Source: Prevotella sp. oral taxon 299 str. F0039
GTDB taxonomy: Bacteria; Bacteroidota; Bacteroidia; Bacteroidales; Bacteroidaceae
Direction: 5' to 3'
Length of the DNA stretch: 64,000 nt
Assembly: GCF_000163055.2 (NCBI RefSeq)
Contig: NC_022111.1
Location: 1,240,001-1,304,000, forward strand
The translations under genes were made by a program, and so were the position numbers. Shown piece after piece: positions 24,252 to 34,664 of this stretch; the first letter of the stretch is position 1; each line of letters starts with the position of its first letter. Under the pieces are notes generated by a model. The model ran no database searches, had not been told where the DNA came from, and worked only from the letters and a program-made list of their open reading frames with translations.

Positions 24252-26381
24252 CTATTCTTCCACCAAGAAAATTCTACTTTGAAGGCGGTGTTCAGAGAAA
24301 GCTTTTATGCCCACACTCATCAAATAGTCACCCGAGAAAGTGCCCACTTCGATGTCTTTGCCATCGTAGCGATTAATTTCTTTCACCTTATACATCTTGT
24401 TTGCCTGCAATCCTTGTAGTTTTAGGCGGGTAGACTCAGCGGTGCTATATCGTGGGAAGATGTCGAATGCAAACACCACAGCACGTTTTTGTGCCTCGTC
24501 TACATACATAGTGGCAGTGTGAGTGTTGCTATATGGTGACACAAGACGATAGAGGTCGCCTTTGAAAATGATGTCTTTAAAGCCGTTATACGCCTTTACT
24601 GCGTTCTTACAGAAGTCGGCATCGGCCTTAGGAAGGGTAGAGAAGTTGAGGTCGAAGCCCATTTTGCCCATCATTGCCACATCAACTTTAAATTTAAGGT
24701 CAACCTTTCGGTTCCATTCTGTTACGTGAGCGCAAATGGTTTTGGCAGGGAAGATGTGCGAAAAGCCCCATTGAATGTAGAGACGATCAATAGGATCGGT
24801 GTTGTCGCTCGCCCAAAATTCGGTGAAATAGCGCAACGCCTCGTAGTCGGTACGACCGCCACCGCCCGAGCAAAGCATCATAGGAATCTTAGGATATTTA
24901 GCCTTTAGTCGGTCGAGCACTTTGTAAAGTCCTTTCACATAGTCGACAAATAGGTGCGACTGGTGCTCTTTCTCGTAATTAGAGTAGATGTTAGTGAGTG
25001 GACTATTGCAGTCCCATTTAAAATAAGCAATGTCTGGACAGGTAGTAAGAAGTCCATCAACGATGTCGTAAACATAGTTTTGTACCTCAGGATTACTAAG
25101 GTCTAACACCAATTGATTTCTGAAATAGTAACGCTCTCTGTCGTTCCATGCCACCACCCAGTTAGGGTGTTTCTCCATCAACTCACTCTTTGGATTAATC
25201 ATTTCAGGTTCAATCCACAAGCCAAACTTAACGCCTTGTTGTTTAGCAGCATCGGTTAAAGCCTTAATTCCGTTAGGAAGTTTCTTTTTATTAGGTTGCC
25301 AATCGCCCAAACCTGCTTTGTCGTCGTTGCGTGGATGCTTGTTTCCAAACCAGCCATCGTCGAGCAAAAACATATCTACTCCTAACGATTTTGCCTCGCT
25401 AATCAAATCAACAATCTTCTTTTCGTTAAAGTCAAAGAACGTAGCTTCCCAGTTATTCAATAGTGTTAGGCGGTCGCCTTCGCCATCTTTCACACGATAT
25501 TTGCGTGCCCAGTTGTGCAAGTTTCTACTTGCTTTGCCCGTTCCTTCATCGCTATAAGTAAAGATGAACTCAGGAGTTACGAAGGTTTCGCCAGCCTTGA
25601 GTTGATATTCAGAGTTGAAAGGGTTGATGCCACTAATTACTCTTAACTTGTTTTCGTGGTCTTTTTCAAATGTAAAGCGGAAGTTACCTGTCCATCCTAA
25701 TGTTCCAAGAATAGCCTGTCCGTTGTTCTCATCAGCCTTTTTATCGAGCGAAAGCAAGAAGAAGGGCGATGCAAACATATTGGCTCTGGTGCCCAAGTTG
25801 CTATCGATGATTTTCTTTCCAAATCCCAATTGACTTTCGGTGATGCTCGCTTCGGCAGCCCAGTCGCCATTGAATTGAGTTAGATAATAGTCTTGTGCTT
25901 TGAAATGGAGCATCGAAGAGGCATATTTCTTCAATGTAATAGGTTTCTTATCGTTATTGATAATCTCAGAATGAGTAACGATAACGTTTTCTTTTGGATA
26001 GGCTTTGTAGAACAAACGCACGCTATTGTTGCGCACGCTGTCGGTTAAAAGAACAATGGTTTCAGTGCTGTTACCATCGCCTTTCTTCACTTGGTGCGAC
26101 ACATATTTAAGTATTACTGTTTCGTTTCCTTTGCTATTGGTGAAGTGAAAGGCAGGTTCGAAATAGTTTCCGTTGCCATTCGAAATGCACACTTCGCCCA
26201 TTTGAGGCAAAAGACCATACTCTTTTTCGTGCAAGAGTCGCTTACCAAAATGTGTTTGATACACTCGCTTGTCCTTATCAACATGTAATACCAATGCAGT
26301 GTTATTGGTATGAATAACAATTTCTTGTGCAGAAAGCGGTAGAAAGCTCACCGACAAAAGTATTGATGCTAAATATTTCAT
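24252..26381 (-). CDS. GH36 alpha-galactosidase
   Basis: Secreted enzyme that releases terminal alpha-galactose. 709 residues, signal peptide 1-18 (LPLSA-QE). An N-terminal beta-sandwich (to ~310) leads into the (beta/alpha)8 barrel: LLNNWEATFFDFNEKK, FLLDDGWFG, LGDWQPNKKKLPNG, GLWIEPEMINPKSEL. The nucleophile is D457 in YFKWDCN and the acid/base is D526 in WASDNTDPIDR, as in GH36. A C-terminal sandwich follows. It is the last gene of the alpha-galactoside locus, 32 bases after the hybrid regulator. Raffinose-family sugars or galactomannan side chains are likely substrates. Confidence 0.94.
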   Translation of the reverse strand: MKYLASILLSVSFLPLSAQEIVIHTNNTALVLHVDKDKRVYQTHFGKRLLHEKEYGLLPQMGEVCISNGNGNYFEPAFHFTNSKGNETVILKYVSHQVKKGDGNSTETIVLLTDSVRNNSVRLFYKAYPKENVIVTHSEIINNDKKPITLKKYASSMLHFKAQDYYLTQFNGDWAAEASITESQLGFGKKIIDSNLGTRANMFASPFFLLSLDKKADENNGQAILGTLGWTGNFRFTFEKDHENKLRVISGINPFNSEYQLKAGETFVTPEFIFTYSDEGTGKASRNLHNWARKYRVKDGEGDRLTLLNNWEATFFDFNEKKIVDLISEAKSLGVDMFLLDDGWFGNKHPRNDDKAGLGDWQPNKKKLPNGIKALTDAAKQQGVKFGLWIEPEMINPKSELMEKHPNWVVAWNDRERYYFRNQLVLDLSNPEVQNYVYDIVDGLLTTCPDIAYFKWDCNSPLTNIYSNYEKEHQSHLFVDYVKGLYKVLDRLKAKYPKIPMMLCSGGGGRTDYEALRYFTEFWASDNTDPIDRLYIQWGFSHIFPAKTICAHVTEWNRKVDLKFKVDVAMMGKMGFDLNFSTLPKADADFCKNAVKAYNGFKDIIFKGDLYRLVSPYSNTHTATMYVDEAQKRAVVFAFDIFPRYSTAESTRLKLQGLQANKMYKVKEINRYDGKDIEVGTFSGDYLMSVGIKAFSEHRLQSRIFLVEE

Positions 26382-26413
26382 AAGTAGAGGTGAATAAATT
26401 GTATATAATATTA

Positions 26414-29400
26414 TTAGCTTTTAGTATTTGATTTGCATTGCTTCTCGAAGTCTTTTGGGGTTATTCCAAATTGTTTTCCAAACTGTTTACTGAAATAAGC
26501 AGGTGAGGAAATGCCCACCATAAAACCCACATCGGCAATAGAATGGTTGCCTTCTTGAATGAGCTGTGCCGCCTTTTTCATGCGAATGGTGCGTATAAGC
26601 TCTACGGGAGAAAGGTTAAAGAGCGTCTTAATCTTTCTTAGTAGACTCGAGCGACTCATACAAAAGAGGTCTGCCATGGTTTCAACGTTAAACGTTTCGT
26701 CTGCAAGATGTTCTTCAATCTTCAATATTACTTTATTAATAAACTCTTCATCAGCCTTGTTGGTCTTCATGCTATCAATGCTAAAGAAAGGATTTTGTGA
26801 GAAAGCAGTGCGCTCTCTTCGGCGGTTATCTAGAATAGAAAGCAACTGCTGACGTAGGTATTTAATAGAGAAAGGCTTCTCTAAATACGATTCTGCGCCT
26901 GCTTTTAGGCCTTCAATCTTGCTTTGTATGTCGTTTCTTGCAGTGAGTAGGACAATCGGAATATGTGATATATTGATGTCGCTCTTCACCTTTTTGCATA
27001 GTTCAAAGCCATTCATGTTAGGCATCATGATGTCTGTAACAATGATGTCGATGTGCCTTTCGGCCAGAATAGCTAAGGCCTCGTTTCCGTTAGAAGCTGT
27101 TTCTACAATAAAATGCAGTTCAAGCTGTTCGGCAATAAATCGTCGCATTTCATCGTGATCTTCTACTAATAGCAACGTATAGCCTTGTTGGTTAGGCGTT
27201 TTTAGAGGTGAATCGTCGAGCGAAATATAGTTAGTAGATTCGTTGGTAAATAGCTGTTGTGCCTGTTTTTTCTTGCTTTTGAAAGGCAAAGACAATACAA
27301 AAACGTTCTCTTCGTGGTTATCAGAAGATAAAAAGAGCGTTCCTCCGTGCATTTCTGCAAGTGAATGAGCAACAGATAAGCCCAAACCAACTCCTCCATG
27401 TTTATTGTTTGTATCGTCTAACTGAAAAAATGGTTCGAAAATATGGTGTGCTTCATCGGCTGTTATCTTTCTACCATCGCTTATAATGCATATTTCAAAG
27501 TTATTATCTTTCAATTTTAACTCAACAATAATGGTGCTTCGGGTGTATTTTAAAGCGTTGTTCAACAGGTTACTCACAATCTTTGTAACCGCCTCTCTAT
27601 CTATTTCAGATATAATTGGCTCGTCGGTGATGTTGCAAACAAGATTTTTTCGTCTGAGTGTTATGGTGGGTTCGAAACGAGAAACAATGTTGTTGAGCAA
27701 CATGTTGACGTTGGTTTCTTCGTAATGCATTTGCAAATTGGCTGTTTCAACCTTTCTGAAATCGAGTAATTGCTCTGTGAGTTGCAACAAACGTTTGGTG
27801 TTACTGCGGGTAACATCTAAGTAGTGACTCATCTGTTTGTTTTCTATTTCCATCTCACTCATCGACTCTAAGGGAGCTTCTATCAAGGTTAAAGGCGTGC
27901 GAATTTCGTGTGCAATCTCTGTAAAGAAACGCACCTTACTTTCAAATACCTCTTTTTCTTTTTCGCTGGTCAAGAGCTTTTGGCGCACTTTGATATCTCT
28001 GTCTTTGTATTTTCGATACCATCTGAACCAAAAGAAGAACACCAATATGAGTAATAAGCCATAGCAAAGATATGCCCAAGAGGTTCTATACCAAGGTGCA
28101 AGAATAACAATTTCTAGCTGGCGTTCGTTTATTTGACCGTTGTTTTCAACCAAAACATGTAGCGTGTATGTGCCAATTGGCAGGTTGGCATATGATATTG
28201 AGGGCACATTGCCTTGCATGTTCACTTCGATCCACTCTTTATCAATAGGCTCTAACTTATATTTATAGTGCTTGTTGCCCATCGAAACAAAGTCGGGAGA
28301 AGCCATTTCTAATACGATATTGGCAGAGTCGTGGGGCAGAGTGATTTTATCTTTAAACAAGATGTCGGTGCTTCCTGCCACCTCTTTGCCGTCAATGAGT
28401 AGGCGAGTGAAGTATAATTTAGGCTTTTGAGCGTGAGGAATGTGTTTTAAAGGATTGAATTTTACCAGTCCATCGATGCCTCCAAAATAGAAATTACCCA
28501 TGTTATCACTGCCCGCAGAGTGGTAGTTGAACTCGTTTCCAGGTAGTCCATCTTTAGTAGTAAACACCTTAACAGACTGGTTATGAGGGTTAAATTTTAC
28601 CAATCCCTTGTTGGTTCCGAACCATAAAAAGCCCTTTGTGTCTTGCAGAATATCGTAGGTTACATCGTCGGGAAGCCCTTCTGCGATGCCCCAAGATGTA
28701 AAATTGTCGCTCTTTGCATTGTATCTGCTAATCCCTCCTCGGTCGGTTGAAAACCAAATGTTGTGTTGTTGGTCTTCCATTATAGAACTAATTGAGTTCG
28801 AACGCAGTCCGTTTGGATCGCGAGGATCGTAAACATAGCGTTTGAAAGTGTTGGTTCGAGGATTATAATGCCATATTCCGTTACCCATTGTTGCCATCCA
28901 TAGGGTGCCATCGCTTGCTTCTAAGAGGTCGAAAACCCAGTCGTAGCCCACTTCTTTAATGCGTTCGAAAGTCGTTTTGCCCGCTTTTCGCACATAAAGT
29001 CCTGATCCTAACCCTACCCATAGGTTGTTTTGGCGGTCGGTGAGCGATGCGTAAACGCTGTTATCGTTTGTCTCTGAGTCTATTTCAGATAAGATAAAGT
29101 CTTTGCCTTGCTCGATTGTTCTCAAACCATTACGCAACAATCCAATTTGTAAAGCTCCCTTCGAGTTGCGTATAAACGTAACCCCTGTGGTGTTGTGCGA
29201 TGCTTGATGCTTAGAGAATAGTTCTGTTTGAGGATTAAAAAGATAGGTTCCATGTGCCTCACTGCCTATCATCATCTGTCCATTATCAAATTTCGACAAT
29301 CCTCTTATGCGTATATGTTCCTTCGAAGAAGCAAAAGAAGAAGATAAAAAGCTTTTGAAATAGAAGGGATTGCCCATAATATAGTTCACTCCACCGAACA

Positions 29401-30388
29401 TAGTTCCCACCCAAATACTTTTATCTGGGGCGTGATAAATATAATAAATGACATTATCCGACAAGCTAAATCGGTTTTCTAAGTCTTCTTTTAAATAACG
29501 CTCTTTGCTCGTCTTGAGGTCAATGACATACAAACCTTGTTGTGTTCCTATCCACAATTCGTTGTCGATGCATTGCAAGTCACGCAAAAAGATACGTCCA
29601 CTCATAGAGTAGGTCATAGGAGTGATCTTGCCAGTAGATAGGTTATAGCGATAAAGTTCGCCATTTTCGCAACCCAAGAGCGCATGATTGTTGCTCTCAT
29701 TGCAAATACTTATGATGTTTTTGTTTTGTAATTGGAAAGCATCGCCTTCGTAAATATAATTAAAGCAGTCGGCTTTGTGATCGTAACGAAAGAGTCCTGC
29801 TCCTGCTGTTCCAACAAGAATTTCGCCCGAAGGTAGCACGCAAATACTCGTTGGGTTTTGCTTTTTGATGCCTTTCTTTTGTGTGATGCGATAATAACTC
29901 ATTGCGCCCTTGTTCCAACGGAACACACCCATATCAGGGAGTAATGCCCAAATGTTACCTCGTTTATCGCCACAAATTTCCTGAACCCAGTTATCTGGGC
30001 TTACACCACTTGCCGTTTTAGACGACACAAACTGAAAAGTTGATGTGGTGGGGTAGAAGATATAGATGCCTCTGTCGGTGCCAATCCACAGGTTTTTCTG
30101 TGTATCTTCGTATAAAGCACCGATATTATTGTTGCCAATGTGGTGTTGGTTGTCATAGCAGTCGAGGTGTTTTACGTAATATCCGTCGTATCTATTGAGC
30201 CCGTTTTTAGTTCCGAACCACATCAATCCTCGACTATCTTGAAGAATAGTTTTGACGTTTCCTGATGAAAGACCATTGTTTCCGTTGATGTGTGAGAATG
30301 AAAAATGGTCTCTTGCTTGTATGTATGAAGCCATACATATAAACAAAAGCACTAATAAAAATGTTGGTATTCTCACTGTTCTGTTCAT
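26414..30388 (-). CDS. Hybrid two-component system regulator (sensor kinase, receiver, AraC)
   Basis: One-protein signalling system that senses an oligosaccharide in the periplasm and activates the surrounding polysaccharide-utilisation genes. 1324 residues in order: signal peptide (1-25); two seven-bladed Reg_prop propellers with many D-x-x-G-x-x-W-F/I-G-T repeats (SRGLMWFGTKNGL, QKNLWIGTDRG); Y_Y_Y domain near 690-760; TM helix (WAYLCYGLLLILVFFFWF); HisKA with H827 (AHEIRTPLTL); HATPase (GVGLGLSVAHSLAEMHGG); receiver with D1119 (IIVTDIMMPNMNG); C-terminal AraC helix-turn-helix. All catalytic motifs are intact. It sits between two glycosidase genes, 150 bases after the upstream one. Confidence 0.95.
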   Translation of the reverse strand: MNRTVRIPTFLLVLLFICMASYIQARDHFSFSHINGNNGLSSGNVKTILQDSRGLMWFGTKNGLNRYDGYYVKHLDCYDNQHHIGNNNIGALYEDTQKNLWIGTDRGIYIFYPTTSTFQFVSSKTASGVSPDNWVQEICGDKRGNIWALLPDMGVFRWNKGAMSYYRITQKKGIKKQNPTSICVLPSGEILVGTAGAGLFRYDHKADCFNYIYEGDAFQLQNKNIISICNESNNHALLGCENGELYRYNLSTGKITPMTYSMSGRIFLRDLQCIDNELWIGTQQGLYVIDLKTSKERYLKEDLENRFSLSDNVIYYIYHAPDKSIWVGTMFGGVNYIMGNPFYFKSFLSSSFASSKEHIRIRGLSKFDNGQMMIGSEAHGTYLFNPQTELFSKHQASHNTTGVTFIRNSKGALQIGLLRNGLRTIEQGKDFILSEIDSETNDNSVYASLTDRQNNLWVGLGSGLYVRKAGKTTFERIKEVGYDWVFDLLEASDGTLWMATMGNGIWHYNPRTNTFKRYVYDPRDPNGLRSNSISSIMEDQQHNIWFSTDRGGISRYNAKSDNFTSWGIAEGLPDDVTYDILQDTKGFLWFGTNKGLVKFNPHNQSVKVFTTKDGLPGNEFNYHSAGSDNMGNFYFGGIDGLVKFNPLKHIPHAQKPKLYFTRLLIDGKEVAGSTDILFKDKITLPHDSANIVLEMASPDFVSMGNKHYKYKLEPIDKEWIEVNMQGNVPSISYANLPIGTYTLHVLVENNGQINERQLEIVILAPWYRTSWAYLCYGLLLILVFFFWFRWYRKYKDRDIKVRQKLLTSEKEKEVFESKVRFFTEIAHEIRTPLTLIEAPLESMSEMEIENKQMSHYLDVTRSNTKRLLQLTEQLLDFRKVETANLQMHYEETNVNMLLNNIVSRFEPTITLRRKNLVCNITDEPIISEIDREAVTKIVSNLLNNALKYTRSTIIVELKLKDNNFEICIISDGRKITADEAHHIFEPFFQLDDTNNKHGGVGLGLSVAHSLAEMHGGTLFLSSDNHEENVFVLSLPFKSKKKQAQQLFTNESTNYISLDDSPLKTPNQQGYTLLLVEDHDEMRRFIAEQLELHFIVETASNGNEALAILAERHIDIIVTDIMMPNMNGFELCKKVKSDINISHIPIVLLTARNDIQSKIEGLKAGAESYLEKPFSIKYLRQQLLSILDNRRRERTAFSQNPFFSIDSMKTNKADEEFINKVILKIEEHLADETFNVETMADLFCMSRSSLLRKIKTLFNLSPVELIRTIRMKKAAQLIQEGNHSIADVGFMVGISSPAYFSKQFGKQFGITPKDFEKQCKSNTKS

Positions 30389-30538
30389 CTATGAGGGAAT
30401 TATATTATTGATAATATTTTGCTATTGTATTTTTTAAGTGCTTATTTGTTCTTGATTTGAAAGGAGATATGTTATCAATTAAACTATCATAGTTCTTCTT
30501 AGATGTGTTATCTCTTTTTGAAAAATAACCTTTTTTTC

Positions 30539-32857
30539 TTATTGACATTGAATAGTTTTACTTACTTTTTGTCCTGAAGCAAGTTGCACTTTAACAATAA
30601 CTACTTGCTTGCCAGGAATCGAAAGGGTGGCACTTGTGCTTTCAGACGCCATGTTATGACGAGCAATTGACTTTCCTGTTAGGTCGAAAAGCTCGATATA
30701 ACGAATGTTCTCTGCTGCCGAAACGTGTAACAAGTCGCCAAAATGTGACACTTCCACTGCAGAAGTGTCACGTTGTATGGTATAAATAGAGGTACTTGTT
30801 TTATCGATTTTGTATAAACGAGCATCACCACTAGGTACTGTTACAGATAGCGTTTCGCCCGAGAGCGATAGCTTTTGACCTGTCCAAAGCTCGGTAATAT
30901 TGGTGATGTTGTCTACTCCTAATCTCTTTTTATCTAAAGATAGCGAAAGTTCTTGACTGGTATTGAAATTGAATACAGCCACATAAAAAGCCTCAGGGGT
31001 ATCTAAATAGAACACATTGTCGGTGCCTCCACGCAAGAAGATGTTAGCCAATGATCCTTCAACTGGGCGGAAAGAACTGCCAAACATAGCTACATTGTTA
31101 ACCTCTTTGTTGGTTGCTATGTGTAAAGCCTTCTGTCTATAAGCCTCAAGTCCTGTGTAACTACCTTCCAAACTGAAGTTGTCACCTAATAAAATCATAC
31201 CTGTAATGACGCCCGTTGTGTAGCGAATGCGATTCGCTCCGTCGTTGTTTCCAGCAAAAACGATGTGATCGGGGTCGTTAAAAGCATATAATCTATCTAA
31301 CCACCAGCCTAAACTTATGCTGTTAAGAACATATTGACTGTCTGAAATTTTGCCCCAAGCATCGCACGAAATGCGTCTTGCGTCTCCGAAATTAGGGAAT
31401 AATGGCGAGATAGAAAGGTCGATAAAGAAATCGTTTAGCTGACTTTCTATATATTGCATACCCTCTGTATAGGCTTGCATACCAGTGGTTACAGATGTGT
31501 TATAATAGCGATCTGCTTCTACACAGCCACTGTTTAAGAAGTCTAATTTAATGAAGTGATAGCCCCAAGACTTGAACAATGCAAACTGATTGGCAAGCAT
31601 TTGCTTAGTTCCAGGGTGCGTTGGATCTAACGAAAGTGCACCTCCCACCTTGATAGGTTTGTTGTTTACACGCAAAACAATATCTTTATACTTATATTGT
31701 CCATTGGTTCCAGGTACCGACCAGTCTAATTCAGACTCCTTTCCCCAAAAAGAAAAGGGAGTGAAATAAATGCCTGGGGTTTGTCCTTTGGCGGTGCATT
31801 GATTTGCAAACGAACGCAATTGGGTTTCGTTTAGATTGTCCCAATACGAGTCGAGCACCATGTAAGTTTTATGACTGTTGTCTTTTGAAAACTCGTTTTG
31901 TAAGTGTTGTGCAAAGAAGTTCGACACATCTGTAGCTCCTTCGTAGTTCACATTCTTTTCCATTCCACCCCAACTTTGCCAGCCAAAGATACCTTTTGGG
32001 TCGCTTTCTTTCTTTGGACGCACCAAAGCATTAGCGTCTGCATAAGTTTCTAGGGCAGTTCTCCAGTCGTTAAAGTAGCCGATAAACATCTTAGGAGACT
32101 TTACTCGGATGCCAGAAATACTGCCATGACGTGTTGCCACATCGTTGGTTGCAGAGCTAACATAGCCTCCGTAGAGGGTAAGTCGCTTCAATATATTGTT
32201 TCCCGAGGTGCGAACTTCAACGCCAGTTTTCCATGTATCGTGTTCAATACTTCCTAAACAAAGAGCTTCACGGGTTGAAATATTATACAAAGCAGTTACT
32301 TCTGAAGAGGTTGTACCAACGCTTAATAACGACCATTTCATGGCATTATAAGTGCGAAACTTATCATTGTCGAAAGGAACAGTGAGCACTCTGTTATCGC
32401 CTTGTGTGGGTAAGACCGACAATGCTGTTGTAGTTGTAATTGGAGCAAGCAGATGTGAGCTTATTTTACCTGCCGAAGAAACCAATGATAGCTCTGTGAG
32501 CAAGTAGTTATGCTTGTTGTATAGATAAAAAACCTGCTCCATATTGGGCTTACCTTGTCGTCCAGAAAAAGTATAAACATACTTTGTTCCTGTTCCAAAA
32601 GCATCGCTTATTGCTTCCGAATGCAGTGCTATTGTAGGGTAATCTAACGACAATAGGTCTTCATTATCACTGCTTATTGCTCGGGCATAAGCATTCTTTA
32701 GAAGTGTCTTTCCTTTGTAATTGAATGTAAACGAATGATTGGGATTGAGTGTTATATCCCAATCATTCGAATGAATATCCGTCGCATATACGTTTACAAA
32801 GTTGGTAAGAGCACTAAGTATTAATAAAAATGTTAGTTGTCTTATTTGAAATCTCAT
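30539..32857 (-). CDS. Clan GH-D glycosidase (alpha-galactosidase-like) with T9SS C-terminal domain
   Basis: Secreted glycoside hydrolase, 772 residues, signal peptide ending VYA-TD (about 25). The barrel shows FGWQSWGG, MVLDSYWDNLN, GIYFTPFSFWG, and a nucleophile candidate D439 in FIKLDFLNSG. The acid/base candidate is D499 in SCDAWGKISD. This pattern is that of the GH27/GH31/GH36 clan; the exact family needs a search. The last ~75 residues (IELFDLTGKSIARHN ... IVKVQLASGQKVSKTI) form a type A sorting domain of the type IX secretion system, so it is probably exported by T9SS. The start overlaps the preceding gene by four bases. Confidence 0.82.
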   Translation of the reverse strand: MRFQIRQLTFLLILSALTNFVNVYATDIHSNDWDITLNPNHSFTFNYKGKTLLKNAYARAISSDNEDLLSLDYPTIALHSEAISDAFGTGTKYVYTFSGRQGKPNMEQVFYLYNKHNYLLTELSLVSSAGKISSHLLAPITTTTALSVLPTQGDNRVLTVPFDNDKFRTYNAMKWSLLSVGTTSSEVTALYNISTREALCLGSIEHDTWKTGVEVRTSGNNILKRLTLYGGYVSSATNDVATRHGSISGIRVKSPKMFIGYFNDWRTALETYADANALVRPKKESDPKGIFGWQSWGGMEKNVNYEGATDVSNFFAQHLQNEFSKDNSHKTYMVLDSYWDNLNETQLRSFANQCTAKGQTPGIYFTPFSFWGKESELDWSVPGTNGQYKYKDIVLRVNNKPIKVGGALSLDPTHPGTKQMLANQFALFKSWGYHFIKLDFLNSGCVEADRYYNTSVTTGMQAYTEGMQYIESQLNDFFIDLSISPLFPNFGDARRISCDAWGKISDSQYVLNSISLGWWLDRLYAFNDPDHIVFAGNNDGANRIRYTTGVITGMILLGDNFSLEGSYTGLEAYRQKALHIATNKEVNNVAMFGSSFRPVEGSLANIFLRGGTDNVFYLDTPEAFYVAVFNFNTSQELSLSLDKKRLGVDNITNITELWTGQKLSLSGETLSVTVPSGDARLYKIDKTSTSIYTIQRDTSAVEVSHFGDLLHVSAAENIRYIELFDLTGKSIARHNMASESTSATLSIPGKQVVIVKVQLASGQKVSKTIQCQ

Positions 32858-34647
32858 TTGCTTATTACTTTAAAAGTTTGATTCTTTTTGTTTGTTTGAA
32901 CTTTAAGAATGTAAACTCCCTTTGGTAAATGGGATGTGTAGGATGTGTTATTTTTGATGGTTTGTTGTTCAAGAAGGTTTCCTGCTACATCATATAGATA
33001 GATGTGAGCATCTTGAGTTGCGTTGATTTGGAATCCGTTTTGAGTGAAGGTGACATCTGCATTGCCTTCTTGAACTGTTGTGTTGTTTATTCCTGTGGTT
33101 TGAGCTACAGCAAAACTACTGGTGCTTTTGGCTTGGTCTATGGTTTGAACTCCCCAACTTTCGATGTCAGAGGTAGACGCCTTTACTTTGAAAGAACGTG
33201 TTGAAATGGCATTGTTTGCGTCGGGTATAATCAAAGAACCAGTGGTGATGTTAGCAGGAATGATGGTGAAAACTTGTCCGTTCTTTAGCTTAACGAACAC
33301 ATTGTAACGTAAAGCAGCAACGGGAGTTTCTTTATCTGTACCTGCATTCCAAGTTAATAAGGCTCCATCAGCCTCGTTTTGAATTTGCAAGTTAGTGGGT
33401 GCTGTAGGGCGAGTGTTTAATGTTTGGGTGTTGGCATTTGTGTAAACGGCAAACTTTTCGTTGTCGCCCCAACCCATATAAGCCACTTCTGCAGAACCAT
33501 TACCATTGTAGTCGAATATCGAAATAGCAGCTCCACTACGCACACCAGATAGTAAGTTGTCGTAAACTTCGAACGAACCATCTTGCTTTCCTAATGCAAC
33601 AACGGTTTTAGCTTTGCCGTCTTGTGTTTCGCCTGCATAGATAATGTCGGTTGTTCCATCGTTGTTAAGGTCGCACCAAGCAGCTCCACTCTTTTTAACA
33701 CCTACGAAATCAGTTTTGTTTTTGGTGAAAGTGTTGTTGCCATTGTTGAGGTATAGCAAGGCTTTACTATTCCAAGAATAAAGCGAAGAAGCTCCTGTTA
33801 TGAATAAATCCATGAGTCCATCAGCGTTAGCATCAACCCACATTATTTGTCCTTTCTCTGTTCCTGCAACGCTACCGCCCACACTTGTGTCGGCTTTAAT
33901 GTCGGTAAAGGTTCCATCTCCATTGTTTTTATAAACAGATAGATAAGTTCCTCCAGCAGAATCGCTCCATCCACTTATCGCTAAGTCGATGTAGCCATCG
34001 TTGTTAAAGTCGGTAGCTGCAAGTGTTCCGTTGCGTTGTGCTGCTAAACCTGAATTGTTTTTCTTTGTGAAAGAGCCTGTACCTTGATTATTAAGGTAGA
34101 GCACAGGGTTACCAGATTTATCGAAAGTAACAATATCTTGCCAGCCATCTGAATTGAAATCTGCAACAGAAACTAAGCCAGTGTAACGTATTTCCTTGTT
34201 ATCATCGTTATCTAATTCAATATCTTCAATAGTGAAATTACTTACTTTCACCATCTTTTTACCCATCTCGTTGCGGTAAAGTTCTGCGCCACGAGATGCA
34301 GAAAGCAACATGTCGGGGTAGCCATCGTTGTTGTAGTCGATAGGAGTTACAACCTTATGCCAGCCATTTGATATTTCGAAAGGAATTTTAGTGGAAAGCG
34401 ACTGACCTGTATTTATTAAGGTAAAAACTTCTGGATTCCAGTCCTTATCAAGGTTTCTGCCTTTAACAAGCAAGTCCATTTTTCCGTCAGCATTGATATC
34501 TGCGAAGGCATGATTGCCCTGAAACATATTTGAAGTGGTAGGGATTGTAACCTTAGAGAAGGTTGGTTTCTCTACTTTGTCTGCTGCTTTTAGCCCTGTA
34601 GAAGAGAGAGTTGCAACTAAAAGCATAATTGGTAATCGGTAGTTCAT
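32854..34647 (-). CDS. FG-GAP/VCBS repeat protein with T9SS sorting domain
   Basis: Predicted cell-surface beta-propeller, 597 residues, signal peptide 1-21 (STGLKA-AD). Seven FG-GAP-type blades with calcium-binding D-x-N-x-D-G motifs, e.g. ADINADGKMDLLV, DYNNDGYPDMLLS, ADFNSDGWQDIVT, TDFNNDGYIDLAI, VDANADGLMDLFI, CDLNNDGTTDIIY, DYNGNGSAEVAYM. A fibronectin-III-like domain follows (RPTAPTNLQIQNEADGALLTWNAG), and a canonical type A T9SS tail (IYLYDVAGNLLEQQTI ... GVYILKVQTNKKNQTFKV). It is the gene after SusD, the place where SusE/F-like glycan-binding lipoproteins usually lie, so it may bind the polysaccharide. That role is inferred. Confidence 0.85.
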   Translation of the reverse strand: MNYRLPIMLLVATLSSTGLKAADKVEKPTFSKVTIPTTSNMFQGNHAFADINADGKMDLLVKGRNLDKDWNPEVFTLINTGQSLSTKIPFEISNGWHKVVTPIDYNNDGYPDMLLSASRGAELYRNEMGKKMVKVSNFTIEDIELDNDDNKEIRYTGLVSVADFNSDGWQDIVTFDKSGNPVLYLNNQGTGSFTKKNNSGLAAQRNGTLAATDFNNDGYIDLAISGWSDSAGGTYLSVYKNNGDGTFTDIKADTSVGGSVAGTEKGQIMWVDANADGLMDLFITGASSLYSWNSKALLYLNNGNNTFTKNKTDFVGVKKSGAAWCDLNNDGTTDIIYAGETQDGKAKTVVALGKQDGSFEVYDNLLSGVRSGAAISIFDYNGNGSAEVAYMGWGDNEKFAVYTNANTQTLNTRPTAPTNLQIQNEADGALLTWNAGTDKETPVAALRYNVFVKLKNGQVFTIIPANITTGSLIIPDANNAISTRSFKVKASTSDIESWGVQTIDQAKSTSSFAVAQTTGINNTTVQEGNADVTFTQNGFQINATQDAHIYLYDVAGNLLEQQTIKNNTSYTSHLPKGVYILKVQTNKKNQTFKVISK

Positions 34648-34664
34648 ATTTTATAGCTTTTAAG